Source: Fagopyrum homotropicum (lineage: Eukaryota > Streptophyta > Magnoliopsida > Caryophyllales > Polygonaceae). From it: 64,000 nt of DNA. Of this stretch, positions 37,435-49,765 are shown one piece after another; the first letter of the stretch is position 1; each line of letters begins with the position of its first letter. The position numbers were made by a program, and so were the translations under genes. The stretch lies in the NCBI GenBank assembly GCA_033239125.1, contig BSWB01000004.1, positions 141,492,926 to 141,556,925 of the forward strand, given 5' to 3'. The notes beneath the pieces were generated by a model, which was not told the DNA's origin, ran no database searches, and saw only the letters and a list, made by a program, of their open reading frames with translations.

Positions 37435-39150
37435 ATGCGAAGAACCCGCACTGGGAAGGAAATCGTTCCTTACGATCCCAAACCAGAGAAGACATACAAA
37501 CGATGCTTAAGAGAAGCAAAGATGGCCCACCAAGACAATCGCGATCTTGAGGCTGAGTTGAAAGAGGCGCTAGAGCTGCTACGCTTCAGCCAGGAAGAAT
37601 TGAGGCAAGAAAGAGAAGAAACTCGCACCAGGACTGAAGCGATCAAAGCTAATATGGCAGCTTTACGAGACCAGTTTCTACCTCGACCGAGGGAAGATCC
37701 TGTTCCAGATCCCCGACCGATCCAGGTCCCAGTTGCTGACCCTCGACCGAGGCAGGTCCCAGTACCTGATGTCCCGGCCGAGGTACTTCCACCTCGGATG
37801 CCAGTCCGAGGCGCTCTTCTTGCAGGAATCCCACAAATCCTAGGTCAAAGGATGGACCCTAATCAACAACTGAGGCGTCCAGGAGTTAACATAGGAGATC
37901 CAGCGGACCATGACTATGAACTTCGACCGCAAGTTCTATCCATGATTTGCCAATGCCAATTCGGAGGGCTAGAGAAGGAATCACCACATCAACATCTTCA
38001 AAACTATGAGATCTTGATGGAGACCTTGAGACCTTCAAGAATTGAAAATAACAACTACAAGATAAGACCTTTTTACTTTTTTTTAAAAGATAGAGCTCTT
38101 ACTTGGTATCAATCTCTTCCTCTAGGAAAAATTGCACATGGGAGGAGATGACTACGGAATTCTTGACCAAATTCTTTCCCCCCTCAAAGACAACTGAAAT
38201 GAGAGGGAAGATCAACGCTTTCATTATGAAGGACAAGGAGAGCTTGTCCAAGTCATGAGAGCGGTTCAAGGACATTCTTTTGGATTGCCCACATCATGGG
38301 ATTCCAAAGTTAGAGTTATTGGAGATATACTTCAAGAGACTGGATGGAAGCACCCAGTTCAACCTCCAACTACTCTCCGCCGGTAACTTTATGGACATGG
38401 CGATTGACGAAGCTTGGGACTTCATCGAGAAGCAAGCCTTGCATATGGAGAAGTACACTCATCAAGGAGCTGAAGGTGGAGTTAAAAGAGTTAACTTCCA
38501 AGAAACTCAGCCCAACAACAATCAACTCACGTCTTTGAAGAATGACGTGAAGCAATTGAAGGAACTCTTGGTTGCTCAAACCAAGAAGGAAGAGCAAGGA
38601 CAAAGGAACAACAACAATGGATACCGTAACAACAACAACGGTTCCCGGAACAACAACTACAACAATAACAATAGAGGATCCAATAGCAACAACTGGAGGG
38701 CGAACAACCAAAATTCTGGTAACAATCATTCAAACTCCAACTCTAACGATTCCTCTAACCCTTTCCTCTCTTCCCCTTCTTCTTCTTCTACTCCATTAAA
38801 GAGCCAGGGGCAAGGATCAAGTTCGTCTCAGCCGGAAAAAAAAGACGCAGTTCTGGAGGCTATCTTGATCAAGCTTAATGCTATGGAGACTTCTATGACT
38901 TCATTTTCGAAGGCCCAAAAAGCCTTTGAACAACAACTTGCAAGTAGGGCAAATGAAGCGTCAAGAGACCCAAGGAAGCTTCCAGCAAGGACGGAAAGCA
39001 ACCCCAAGGGCCAGATCATGGCCATAACTACGAGGAGTGGACTGAAAACTGCAGATCCAGTGCCTCGGTCGGTGCCAGTACCGACAAAGACCACCTCGGT
39101 CCAGATGCAGTCGAAGAACACTTCGACCGAGATGCCAACCGAGGTGGAGC
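37435..39150 (+). pseudogene. gag: Athila gag (broken)
   Basis: It starts MRRTRTGKEIVPYDP, then a Glu/Arg-rich helical part and a Pro-rich stretch (PVPDPRPIQVPVADPRPRQ). A retrotransposon gag core follows (LRPQVLSMICQCQFGG, HQHLQNYEILMETLRPS), and after 38280 an Asn-rich low-complexity linker (38600-38700). Compared with the second copy near 60.8 kb, one base is missing near 38134, giving the stop at 38149-38151, and a TGG codon has become TGA near 38256. No CCHC zinc knuckle is visible. Gag would form the virus-like particle in the cytoplasm; this copy cannot make a full-length one. Confidence 0.85.
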
Positions 39151-39429
39151 CACAAAAAGCGGAGGGGAAAACTGAAGTTTATGTTCCACCTCCTGCATAC
39201 AAACCACCACTTTCATTCCCCCAGTCAAGGGCCAGAGCACATCTAGACAAGCACTTTGGTAAGTTCCTTGACTTGATGAATAAACTGCATATTAATATTC
39301 CTTTACTTGATGCTATTCTAGGGATGCCCGCCTATGGGAAGTTCTTGAAGGAGATCCTATCAAGAAAGAGGAAACTGGAAGATTTTGGTGAAGTTAGGAT
39401 GACATCTAAATCCTCGGAGCTCATTCAAA

Positions 39430-40490
39430 TCATGAAGGAGAAGATGCCACCTAAATTGAGAGATCCCGGCTCATTTTGCATTCCCATTCAAGTTGAGGAT
39501 GTCACTTGTGAAGCCCTTTGTGATCTAGGAGCCAGCGTGAGCATCATCCCGCTGGAGCTATGTGTGAAGATCGGACTTGGAGAGCCCAAGCCGGTCAAGA
39601 TTCGACTATATATGGCAGATCGCTCCATCACCCATCCCGTGGGAATCTTGGAGGACGTTCCGGTCAAGTTAGGTAACTTCTATTTACCTATAGATTTTGT
39701 TGTGCTTTACATTCCCGCAGATTATCCTGTCCCTATTATTCTCGGGAGGCCATTTCTAGCAACTTCGGGTTGCAACGTGGATTGCAAGAACGCCAAGTTG
39801 AAATTCAACATTGGCGGCGATGAGGTGGAGTTCGCATTACTTGCAGCCATGAAAGGGGAGCAGCTAAGCGATGATATCTTCAACATCTACGATGAAGAAG
39901 AATCAAGAGAATTGGTGAGCTCTATCCTTATTAACGATCCACTCGAAAGAGTTATTAGTTTCAGTTTAATGGAGGAAGGTATAGATGCTTCTTGTGATGC
40001 AGATATACGGAGCTTAAAAGCACTGGAAGAAGATCCAGGAGCTAAAACTGAGAAGCTAATCCAGGAGACGAAGATCTCCAGTTTCGGTTCCAGTTGCAGT
40101 ACCTCGACCGAGGCACTTTCTGGACTGAGCGAGGCGACTCAAGAACATCTCGGTCAACGCCTCTGCGCCTCGACCGAGGTCGATGGCGAGACGATTTCAA
40201 CTGAGACTTCCGAAAGTCCAGTTTCTGGATCTACTCCACTGGAAGGAGGAAGCAAGAATCCCCCTCAGAAAGCACCCCCAGTTGTGGAGCTTAAACAACT
40301 TCCAAATCACTTGAGGTATGTCTTTCTTGGACCGGATTCCACTTATCCCGTTATTGTTAGTGCTTCCCTTTCCGAAACTGAATTATCTAAACTAATGCAT
40401 GTCCTGAGAAAGCATCAAAAGGCTTTGGGTTATACTATATATATGATCTTATTGGCATTAAGCCCTCTTTCTGCATGCATAGAATTCTAA
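39430..40490 (+). pseudogene. pol (PR): Athila aspartic protease region and linker to RT
   Basis: CEALCDLGASVSIIPLELC carries the retropepsin active-site form D-L-G-A-S (usual D-T/S-G), followed by VPIILGRPFLATSG, the conserved ILGRPFL flap-to-helix segment. The frame is open with the gag tail from 38280 to 40490. The protease cuts the polyprotein. The linker to RT (about 40030-40260) is Ser/Thr/Glu-rich and includes several CTCGACCGAGG motifs. The frame is lost near 40440 by a one-base deletion just before the RT start. Confidence 0.85.
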
Positions 40491-41961
40491 TGGAGGATGA
40501 TCATAAGACTTCACGGGAACCTCAAAGACGGTTAAATCCGATCATGAAAGAGGTTGTGAAGAAGGAAATTCTTAAGTTTTTGGATGCAGGTATCATATAT
40601 CCTATCTCGGACAGCAAATGGGTTAGCCCGGTGCATGTAGTTCCGAAGAAGGGAGGGATGACCGTTGTGACGAATAAGAACAACGAGTTGATCCCAACCA
40701 GGACCGTTACGGGCTGGAGGGTTTGCATCGATTATCGGAAGCTGAACACAGCCACACGGAAGGACCATTTTCCACTTCCCTTCATTGATCAAATGCTCGA
40801 GCGGTTGGCCCAACATTTACACTTTTGCTACTTAGACGGCTATAGTGGATTCTTCCAGATTCCTATCCATCCGGATGATCAGGAGAAGACCACTTCACTT
40901 GTCCATGGGGGACATTTGCTTATAGGAGGATGCCATTTGGATTGTGCAATGCACCCGCTACCTTCCAGCGATGCATGATGACCATCTTTTCTGAATACAT
41001 AGAGGAGATCATGGAGGTATTTATGGATGATTTTTCTGTATATGGTTCCTCTTTTGATGATTGCCTATCTAACCTTTCTCTAGTGCTTAAAAGATGTGAA
41101 GACACTAATCTCGTTTTGAATTGGGAGAAGTGTCATTTTATGGTTAATGAAGGCATTGTGCTAGGACACCTCGTTTCTAATCGAGGCATTGAGGTCGATC
41201 GCGCTAAGATCGAGACTATTGAGAAACTCCCTCCCCCTTGTTCTGTCAAAGGTGTGAGGAGTTTTCTCGGGCATGCAGGTTTCTACAGGAGATTCATCAA
41301 GGACTCCTCTAAGATTTCTAAACCTCTAACTAACCTCTTAAATAAAGATGTTGTTTTTGAGTTTTCGCAGGAGTGTCTTGATGCTTTTTACAAGATTAAG
41401 GAAGCGTTGATCTCCGCTCCCATTATCCAACCTCCGGATTGGACCTTGCCCTTTGAGATCATGTGCGATGCTAGTGATGTAGCCGTAGGAGCGGTGCTTG
41501 GACAGAAGAAGGATGGCCGGACCACCGCCATTTACTATGCTAGCAAGACGCTAGATGTAGCACAACGCAACTACGCTACCACCGAGAAAGAATTATTGGC
41601 GGTTGTATATGCTTTCGAGAAGTTTCGTTCCTATTTAGTAGGGGCGAAAGTCATTGTCTACACCGACCATGCAGCCATCCGTTACTTGTTGGCTAAGAAA
41701 GATGCCAAGCCACGCCTTATTCGGTGGATTCTCTTGCTTCAAGAGTTTGATCTAGAGATCCGCGATAAGAAGGGATCCGAAAATTCTGTTGCGGATCACC
41801 TCAGCCAGCTACCTGCATCTTCACTCGAGAAGGACGACCCACCCATAGACGATTCATTCCCCGATGAGCATTTACACTTGTTGGAGCGTTTGATAGACTT
41901 ACTTACTTCACCCCACGATGGAGGTGAAGTATGGGGTGAGGGCACCTCCCACCTCGTTTGA
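40475..41961 (+). pseudogene. pol (RT-RH): Athila reverse transcriptase and RNase H (broken); integrase absent
   Basis: The RT begins CMHRILMEDDHKTSREPQRR, then KWVSPVHVVPKKGG, GWRVCIDYRKLN, a frameshift (one T missing near 40896), MPFGLCNAPATFQRCMM and the catalytic FMDDFSVYG (YxDD equivalent). RNase H follows: MCDASDVAVGAVLGQ, ATTEKELLAVVYAFEKFRSYL, VYTDHAAIRYL, ENSVADHLSQL. Family elements then continue into an HHCC zinc finger and a DDE integrase. Here the frame ends at a TGA soon after SFPDEHLHLLERL, and the next sequence (GCGCTTCTTGGGAGGCAACC at about 42000) is what normally lies after the integrase end. Confidence 0.9.
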
Positions 41962-42775
41962 GACACATCATGGTCCAGCTAGCGACCTTAAACCAAGCGC
42001 TTCTTGGGAGGCAACCCAAGGTATTGCTTTCTTTTCCCTTTTTCTAGTCTAGCTTAGATAGTTTTTGCTTTTGTTTTGCTTTGTTTTGTTTTTGGCATTC
42101 TAGACAGATAATAGGTGACATCTAAGGAAGGAGCATAACTAGAAGGACAGAAGATCGAGAATTTGAGAAGACGAAGTTTGACTGAGACACATCTCGGTTG
42201 CTGTCACAGCACCTCGACCGAGATGATTCTTGAGCAACCGAGGCGACTAGGGTTTCTGAAGAACCACCTCGGTCCGTACCACCTCGGTCCAGTCGAGACC
42301 ATCTCGACCGAGGTGACAACAGTTCCAGAAAGGGTATAAAAGGGGGATTAATTTTCTCTCTCTTCCATTTTACCCTCCCTCGACCGCGGCGCTATACCTC
42401 ACCTCGCTTCTTCGATTCTCGCTCATTTTCGAAGATTTTCGCTTCCAAATTGCGATTAAGGCATAGAGGATCCCAGTGCATCGTCGATCTACGAAGAAAT
42501 CGAACCGATTCGGCCGAACGAGGTAAAACAAAACCGAAACCCTAACTCGCTGATTTCGCTTCGATTTGGGCTTTGGTTGCCCTTGCATTTGCTGAGAAAA
42601 GGATTAAGTACCCCATAGGAAGCAGTTGTAGTGATTTTGGGGGAAAAGAACTGAATTTTCTGAAGAAATTAGAATCCAGTTTTCCGCCTCGGTCCAGACG
42701 AGCTGTGCCTTGGCCGAGGTGATTCTTGAGTGTTGTCAGGCCGACCGAGGTGACCTGACAGTGACAGATGTGAAA
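41962..42775 (+). other. Non-coding spacer between pol and the third ORF
   Basis: It contains at least eight copies or half-copies of the CACCTCG/CGAGGTG motif between 42187 and 42750, and a TATAAAAGGGGG word near 42337 that could be a promoter for the downstream ORF. Confidence 0.6.
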
Positions 42776-44148
42776 ATGAGTTCCGACAGACGCCTTACCC
42801 TTAGGGATAGATCCTCCCCTTCTTCCTCTTCTTCCCGACCCTATCGCTCGGTGATCCACGAGCGACACCGGGTCGATTATGAGCGTATTTCCGGCCGTCT
42901 AGTGATTGCACCTCGCTTCCTGGACGTGTCTGCTTTTGACTGTCTCCATGTAGATGGAGACCTTAGACGGATGATATCTACAGTAGGGCTAGATCAGTTT
43001 GCTGAGATCCGAGCCCCAGCCTATTTGGAGCCCACCCTAGAGTTCGTTAGCTCCTTCACCTACCTCCCCATAGAGCGTTCTGTGAAGTACCGGTTGATGA
43101 ACCGGAACTTCATAGTTCCACTAGAGTATTGGAGGGATATTTTTGGTTTCCCTGCCCCGACAGCCGTTGATTTCCCTTCCCGATCTGTAGCTAGGGAGTT
43201 TTGGGGACAGATTGCCCATACTGCTGAGCACGCAGACAGATGGCGCCCTGGAGATTCCAGGGAGAGGGTCATCTTTCACTTAGCCTTTAGGTTAGCTCAC
43301 CGCATCTTCAGTGAGACACTTCTGGCGCGTACTGAGACGCCCCAGAAGGTCCGACAGGGGGAGCTGTTCAGCCTATACTGCATGGTGATAGGAGGGATCC
43401 CCGACTTTGGCTTGATGTTGGCAGAGGACCTGCACAAGATCAAGGCCAAGGCAAAGGGAGACATCTGCTGCGGAGGACTTGTCACCCACATCGCCAACTA
43501 TCAGGACATGGATCTCAGCGCTTGCACTATGGTGGCGGCTGCCAAGCCGCTTGGGCTGCAGGAGATGATCACTCGGCGGATTCTGGTTCCCCGAGGTCTG
43601 ACTACACCGTACGTGGCTATGCCATGGGAGCTGATTGCACCGCAGGGGATCAGGTGGTTTGCCCAGTTTACAGTTTACGACCCTCATTATTGGCAGACCG
43701 CTTGGGCCCCACTGATGGAGGATTATAGAGAGGCAACAGCTGCCCCAGCTGAGGAGGAGGCAAATGATGAGGAGACAGCTGATGACAAAGATGGTGGAGT
43801 CCCGATGGATACAGGGACATATACTGCAGGGACTAGTGCACCGGTTATAGATCTTGGTGACGATGATACTGAGCCCCGGTACCTGCTACTTCTCTAGTGA
43901 GACCTGCTAGGCGTAGGACACGCCGACACAGAGATCCAGAGGCTCACCGTCGGATCGACGATCTGACGGATCAGGTTATTGATTCATATGCCGCTTTGTC
44001 ACTGGATATTCGCGAGATGCAGGAGAGGCAGCATTACCAACACATGATGGCCCAAATTCAGTTTGAGCACGTCATGGGCTATCCGTTCGACCCGTCCCAA
44101 TATCCGTATGTGCCACCACCACCACCACCACCTGATCGTGACTACTGA
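42776..44148 (+). pseudogene. Athila third ORF (ATHILA ORF-1/env-like position), frameshifted
   Basis: An ATG at 42776 opens 373 codons to a TAG at 43895. The conserved core includes FAEIRAPAYLEPTLEF, LMNRNFIVPLEYWRDIFGF, GGLVTHIANYQ, PRGLTTPYVAMPWELIAPQG and RWFAQFTVYDPHYWQTAW, as in the ATHILA ORF-1 family (a retrotransposon-borne protein of unknown biochemical role, in env position). An acidic stretch (EEEANDEETADDKDG) follows. A one-base change near 43875 ends the frame early; the rest continues in the next frame to 44148 (MQERQHYQHMMAQIQFEHV and a Pro run). No signal peptide or clear transmembrane helix is seen, so an envelope role is not supported by the sequence. Confidence 0.8.
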
Positions 44149-45596
44149 GAGCTGCATGATTTTCTTCCTTGTTTTATGCAATTCAGCTTATTATCCGGTG
44201 AGTATTTTATTCCTTAGACTTATTTTGACCCACTGGGACAGTGTGTCCTAAGTATGGGGTGTTTACTGATGTATTTGACTTATGTGATGTATGACTTTAT
44301 TTGACCGGATATTTATTCATATTTATGCTTCACTTTTGCATCTATGTGTTTATCTGAGACTACATGCATACTTACAGGTTATTTGATTGAGAAAAACGTC
44401 GAAACTGAAAAAAAAAACTGGTTTTTTTTTAAAAAAAAATTTGACCTCGACCGGTGGAGTTTTGGCCGAACGAGGTGTTTGACCTCGGTTGACCTAAGAA
44501 CACCTCGACCGAGGTAGGTTAACTGAGAGTTTTCGAAACGATTTTTGTGCTCCTTATCTGGATATGATCTGAGTGAAGACTTTGCTTACTGACTGGTTTT
44601 GAAATCTTTATGTGTTTGAAAGGTTTTATAATATGTTTAAGTTGCTAAATGCTTTGTTTGAAATTATTGGCATGTTTAATACTTTGTTTTTATCCAAATT
44701 ATGTTGAATTTGAAAGTTGACACCGCAAGATAAGTTCTCTCACTTTCTTCTTGGAAAGACCAAGGCAATTCATTCTTCTCTCTTCTTCTTCTTAATCATG
44801 CTTAGCCCCTCATATACATTTTGCCTCCCTTTACCTATCCGGGAATTTGGAAGCAAGCAAAGTGGTGAAAGCAAGTGAAGTTAAAGTTGAGAAGTTGGCT
44901 GGAAGTGAAAGTGTTAGAAAATAATAATAGGTTTGGGGAAGTCAATCATGATGATGAGTAACTCGGCACCATTCATATAGCCGGGTGTTTGTGTCTTGCC
45001 AAAGTCGGATTGAGCGATATTCCTAACGGGTCATGGTATGTGCATCAAGGGTTTGATGCATCTCAAGAAATTGATGATTGCTGATTTCCTAGGCTTCGGT
45101 TATTGTGCACCTCTGTCCATGCATCCTAAAAAGTAAAGTAAAAGAAAAAGTGTGAAATAAGCAAAGCTTATTGGTGGAAGATGTTGAAAGTCAAAGTGAA
45201 AGTGAAGTATATCCTTTTCCCGAATTCTAGCACCACATTACCTTACATACATCCCTACCCTACACGTTTCTTGACCTTTCTTTTGGGAAGCCCTTGAGAC
45301 CTCGAGCTTGTTGATTGACTTAGCGGTTTAAACTGGATTATGCATGATTAATTTCGATAATTATGACTTATTATGCATTCTATAATTTTATGCAAAGATG
45401 AACAACTTTCTTATACTTATAAAATGTTTTGATCATATTTTGATTTTAAATTCCATGAAGTATTCTCTTAGAGTGATGTATGATTGTTGCGCACTATAAA
45501 AATGTTTTGAAAGACTTTTCATTGATTTTCTTGACTATTAATCCATTCTATCTTGTCTTTTATATGCGGAACTTGCTTGGGGACAAGCAAGGGCTA
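44149..45596 (+). other. Athila 3' non-coding region
   Basis: There is no gene in these 1.4 kb. CCTCGACCGGTGG at 44445, CCTCGGTTGACC at 44481 and CACCTCGACCGAGGTAGG near 44501 continue the motif series. The long 3' spacer is usual for Athila. Confidence 0.7.
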
Positions 45597-45605
45597 AGTA
45601 TGGGG
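45597..45605 (+). other. Polypurine tract
   Basis: AAGTATGGGG-type purine-rich sequence lies immediately before the 3' LTR, in the position that primes plus-strand DNA synthesis. Confidence 0.7.
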
Positions 45606-45610
45606 TATTT

Positions 45611-47367
45611 TGATAGCATGAATTATAGTCTATATTTTGGGGTTTGTTTGGACGTTTTATCTTCAATAATCTGCATGTTTGTATGTATAATATGTGATTA
45701 TATTACCATTTCATCTACCTTTGCGGGAATCGAGGTCTACACCTGGTTTTGTTGTAATCGTAGGTAAAATGGCACGTTTTGCATCAAAAAGGAGCAAAAG
45801 GAGCTATGGAGTCATTGGAGCTACATTCAGGAACATAAGGAACCATCCAGGAAGCATAGCCATGGATTAGAGATTCACTTTGGACCAGATTTGAGAGATT
45901 TCACTTTCAGTTGTGACTCACCTTGGTTGACCACAGATTCACCTCGACCGAGGTGATCCAGAGAAGTCGACTCGACCGAGGCGAACACCTGGGACGCGGC
46001 GGGAATATTTTATTCTTGGCTGAGATCTTTTATCTTTGGAAAGAGATCTTATATTTTTGGGCTTGGCTCCTAGAAGGAAGAAGATATACTAGATCATATA
46101 TTTTACCTATTTTTATGGGAAGAGATCTTTCTAAGATATCTTATCTTTGGAGAGTAATTTTCCTATAAAAAGGGTTGGATTTCCCACAAATCCACATCAT
46201 GCTATACCACCGATCAGGGTTTATACACCACAGCAGCCATACTCCAGTTGGAAGGTTTGAAGAACCTTTTTGAAGGTTGAAGGAAGATTGAAGTTTATAG
46301 CTTTTATAGCTTTTGAAGGGTTTTTGTAAGATTATCTTAGATCCCCTTCCTTGTTGTCTTGTCTTGTTGGATTTTTATCCAAGGAACGCTTTTATTGTGA
46401 TATTTGATTAAGTTATTGAAGTCTTTTCATTAAATTCTTCTTGTTCAAATACTCACCTTCTTCCCATATATTTGATTAATACTTTCATGATGATGAGTGG
46501 CTAATCTATTTGTGTGATTCTAGGGTGATTGGCTGAAGGTTGTGGAAAAAACAATGATAGAATAATCTTAGATTCTAATAGGACCCTGAAAGTTCGAGTC
46601 TTTAATCTTAACCCTAAGCATCTCGCTCCGTCGATGAACATCTCGGCCGGGGTGAAATTTGGTTGACCGAGGTGACTTATCTGATCCGAAACTGAGAGTT
46701 AAGTGTTAGAGTTTGCTAAATCCTATTCTTATTACACCTTTCCTGATTCAATGCAAACTTAGGATGAGACTTACCCGGTAATTCCTTAGTTTGTGTACCT
46801 AAGATCATAAGTGTAGGTAATAAAGGTTTGTCCTTTATTGGGGTTTGAGTGTGCTTTCATCCCATCTTTGTGAGTTAGCCTGAGACTTACCCGGTAAAGG
46901 TTGATTCTATTCCCTTAGATGGTGTGTTAGTTTGAGGTTATAGTTCTTTATCTTAATTCCTTGAGACTTACCCGGTAATAGGAGTTACGGTTTAGGATTA
47001 GTGAGTAGTGAGACTTACCCGGTGATCTATTCCACTTTAGTAACACCTTCCCTATGCAAAAACCTCAGCTTTGTCCGCTTATCTTTAGATCTTGAGTTGG
47101 AACCACAACTAGATGCTTTAATCCCTAGAATTGCATATTTCCTTTATTGACTTCTATATCATCTTTGATTGTTTTGATTACTTTTGTGGTTAGTAATTAC
47201 TAAAGCATACCGTAATTGGACTTTGTTTCACTAAGTCCCTGTGATCGACCCTTGGAATTCCTTGCTTTTACTACGATTGACCCGTACACTGCGGGTTCGC
47301 ATCCTTGTTTTAAGCTTACGTCTAGGGTTATAAATTTAAAGCTTGCACACACCGTTTGGAGCGAACA
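45611..47367 (+). repeat. Athila 3' LTR (1,757 bp)
   Basis: Same TG...CA ends and internal repeats as the 5' LTR. Differences are scattered substitutions (for example CCCGGAAGG against CCTAGAAGG). Confidence 0.93.
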
Positions 47368-47407
47368 AGGTATTTACAAAGTAGCTGTTTCCATATAATG
47401 AAATACA

Positions 47408-47809
47408 TGTTGGAAGAATAATAACACCAAGAACTTTAATTGAACGAGGAAATCACAGAGTCGTAGTAAACTAAAGCACTTGAGTAAAAAAGCCGTCTAG
47501 ATCAGGGTGCAAATCAACCAAGACGGTTCACTCCAAGGGTTACTCTGTACTCACACAAACCGTGCACTCGGTTTGAGCGAGTTAAAACTCTCAGATTATG
47601 TGAATAAGAGAAGAGATGAGAAAACGTATAGAAGGAAGAACAACTCTTTTTGTTTGTGTGTTCAGAAGAGAATTGGAGAGTTCATATTATATTCATAATA
47701 TTGAACTGAAGGCACGAGATACTCGCCTTCTCTCTGCACTCTCCTTCTTTCTCTGTAAAGTTAGCTTCCTATAAAGCCTCTAACAAGTTAGGAGGAAGAT
47801 CTATAAAAG
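47408..47809 (-). repeat. Copia 3' LTR, distal part
   Basis: About 402 bp with TCCAACA (minus) at the outer end. The LTR resumes at 54833-54982 beyond the MULE; without the MULE and one target copy it would be about 540-550 bp. Confidence 0.8.
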
Positions 47810-47851
47810 GCGGATGATAGATGTACCGGCGAAAATTGCTATTTGTAGCCA

Positions 47852-48200
47852 AAACTACGCACGTGAAACGCATAGTTTCGTTTTTCAGCTCCGGAGTCTA
47901 ACTACGCTTGTGGTGTGCGTAGTTGGAGCCGATGCAAAGCCGATAGGAGCCGATGAACTATGCTTATGGAAAGCGTAGTTGAAGTTGAATTTAATAAAAA
48001 AACACACCAACTACGCTATTGACAAGCGTAGTTGGAGTGATTTTTTTTAAAAAAAAAGAGCTTGAACTTTGGTTTCCATTACCAAAGTTGAATTAAAAAA
48101 AATAAAACACTCCAACTACGCATTCCAATAGCGTAGTTGAAGTTAATTTAAATAATCCAACAGTCATATTGCTTACGAGTACGCACCCCATTAGCGTAGT
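47852..48200. repeat. Left subterminal hairpin array of the MULE
   Basis: Six inverted pairs of AACTACGC...GCGTAGTT form: 47852/47870, 47900/47917, 47955/47973, 48007/48026, 48112/48131 and 48182/48193 (first imperfect arm). A seventh hairpin of different sequence, AACTTTGG...CCAAAGTT, lies at about 48065-48089. Loops are about 8-12 nt. Confidence 0.85.
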
Positions 48201-48253
48201 TTATAACATAGCCGTTGAAAAATGGTCATATTTGTAACGTTAATAATTTTGTC

Positions 48254-48262
48254 TATATATAG
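48254..48262 (+). promoter_or_regulatory. TATA box of the MULE transposase gene
   Basis: TATATATAG lies 88-96 bp upstream of the ATG at 48350, just inside the hairpin array. Confidence 0.5.
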
Positions 48263-49765
48263 CATTTGTTATCTTATTTACTTAATAATTCAGTCATATT
48301 CTACAAAAAAAACTAAGAAGGAGGAGGAGGAGGAAGAAGATGAAGAAGAATGTCATCTAATGGTGCCGGCGGTATTTCCGACGATGATTTGCAAAATGAG
48401 GTATGTTTCATCGTATCTTTATATTAATAAAATTTTAATTCGAGATATAGATATATTTACAAGTTTTTAATATATATTTTAGCTTGTGAATGAAATGGAA
48501 AATCAACCCGAAATAGAGGAATTAGATTATTTGGATGTGTTTGGAGTTGAACAATATTTTCCGGATAAAAATTCTTTAGTTAATTGGGTTCGTGAGGAAG
48601 GTAGAAAACACCATATGGTGATGATCATATTAAAAATATTACAAGCCGGGAGATCACCAATATGGGAAGGTTGTATTGGTGTGTGAGAAATTTGGGAGGA
48701 GGAAGAGTGCGAAGAATGAAGATGTTGATCCTTCCAAAAGGTGTAGGTCGAAGACTAAGTGGAAGATTACCGTGGTTCACGGTAGTCACAACCACGATAT
48801 TCTACCATCACTAGAAGGTCATTCATTTTCTGGTCGGCTTACGAACGAACAAACGCAAAAGGTGAGATCCAATTCTGCTTCTGGCATTAAACCGGTAAAA
48901 ATTTTGGATATGCTTCGAAAGGAATATCCCACAAATGTCACATCTACACAACAAATTTACAACGCTCGGTATAAGTTGAGGATCGAAGATAGAGGCGGGA
49001 GGACGATTACACAACAAGCATTACATTTTTTTGGGTGAGCGCAATTATTACACGGATTATAGGATTCTTCCCGGGAAAAATATCATTAGTGATCTTATCT
49101 TGAGTCACCATATGTCAAGACATTGGTTGAGTATGTTTCCGTATGTCCTCGTGATGGACACAACGTACAAGACAAACCGGTTAGTACCTTATTGCACATT
49201 CATTAATGTCATTGTCTATAATTTATTTTTCTATTTGATTCAATTATATATATGATATTATGTACGAAATGCCTTTGTTGAAGGTGGTTGGATTCACTAG
49301 CACGGAAAAAACAGTTGGCGTCGCATTTGTACTCATGTCGAGGGAAACTACGGATCACTATGAGTGGGCATTGGTGCGTGTGAAGATATTATGTGGGGAT
49401 TGGCTACCGGACGTGATTATGACGGACCGGGAACTAGCCCTTATCAAAGCCATCGGAAAGGTCTTCCCCAATGCAAAGCATATAACTTGCAACGTTCACT
49501 TGATACGAAACATTGAAGAAAATAGATGGTACAAGACACGTTCGGTTGCACAACAAAACAAGTTCAAACAAGATTGTATGGGTTTGTTCTCTTCACACTC
49601 TAGCACAACTTATGAGGAGAGGCTTCACAAGATGAAATTGAAATGGGGTGATAAGTGGAACCTAATGACCTATCTTGAGAATACTTGGTTGACAATGTTC
49701 AAGGAATGTCTTGTTCGATCATGGACGGATAGATATCATAACTTTAAAACAAGGACGACAAATAG

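Larger units (their letters stand above)
35550..47367 (+). mobile_element. Athila-type Ty3/gypsy retrotransposon, 11.8 kb, integrase missing
   Basis: In order: 5' LTR (35550-37307), tRNA-Asp primer site, gag, retropepsin, reverse transcriptase, RNase H, third ORF, purine tract, 3' LTR (45611-47367). The LTRs differ at roughly 30 of 1,757 positions by eye (about 98% identity), so insertion is recent. AGGTATTT lies immediately outside both TG...CA ends (35542-35549 and 47368-47375); the true 5-bp target duplication is inside that word. The primer site, gag type, FMDD reverse transcriptase and post-pol ORF all point to Athila. Gag and pol carry frameshifts and stops, and no integrase sequence lies between RNase H and the third ORF. 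The element is therefore non-autonomous. Confidence 0.93.

Noticed and set aside
38370..38729. Val-rich minus-strand frames over the gag Asn linker
   Set aside because: Antisense shadows of AAC/AAT-rich gag sequence.
42776..44148. Third Athila ORF as a true envelope protein
   Set aside because: No signal peptide, furin-like site or convincing transmembrane helix is visible; only its position is env-like.
47852..48200. CRISPR-like repeat array
   Set aside because: The words are inverted pairs with short loops at a transposon end in a plant genome, not direct repeats with unique spacers.
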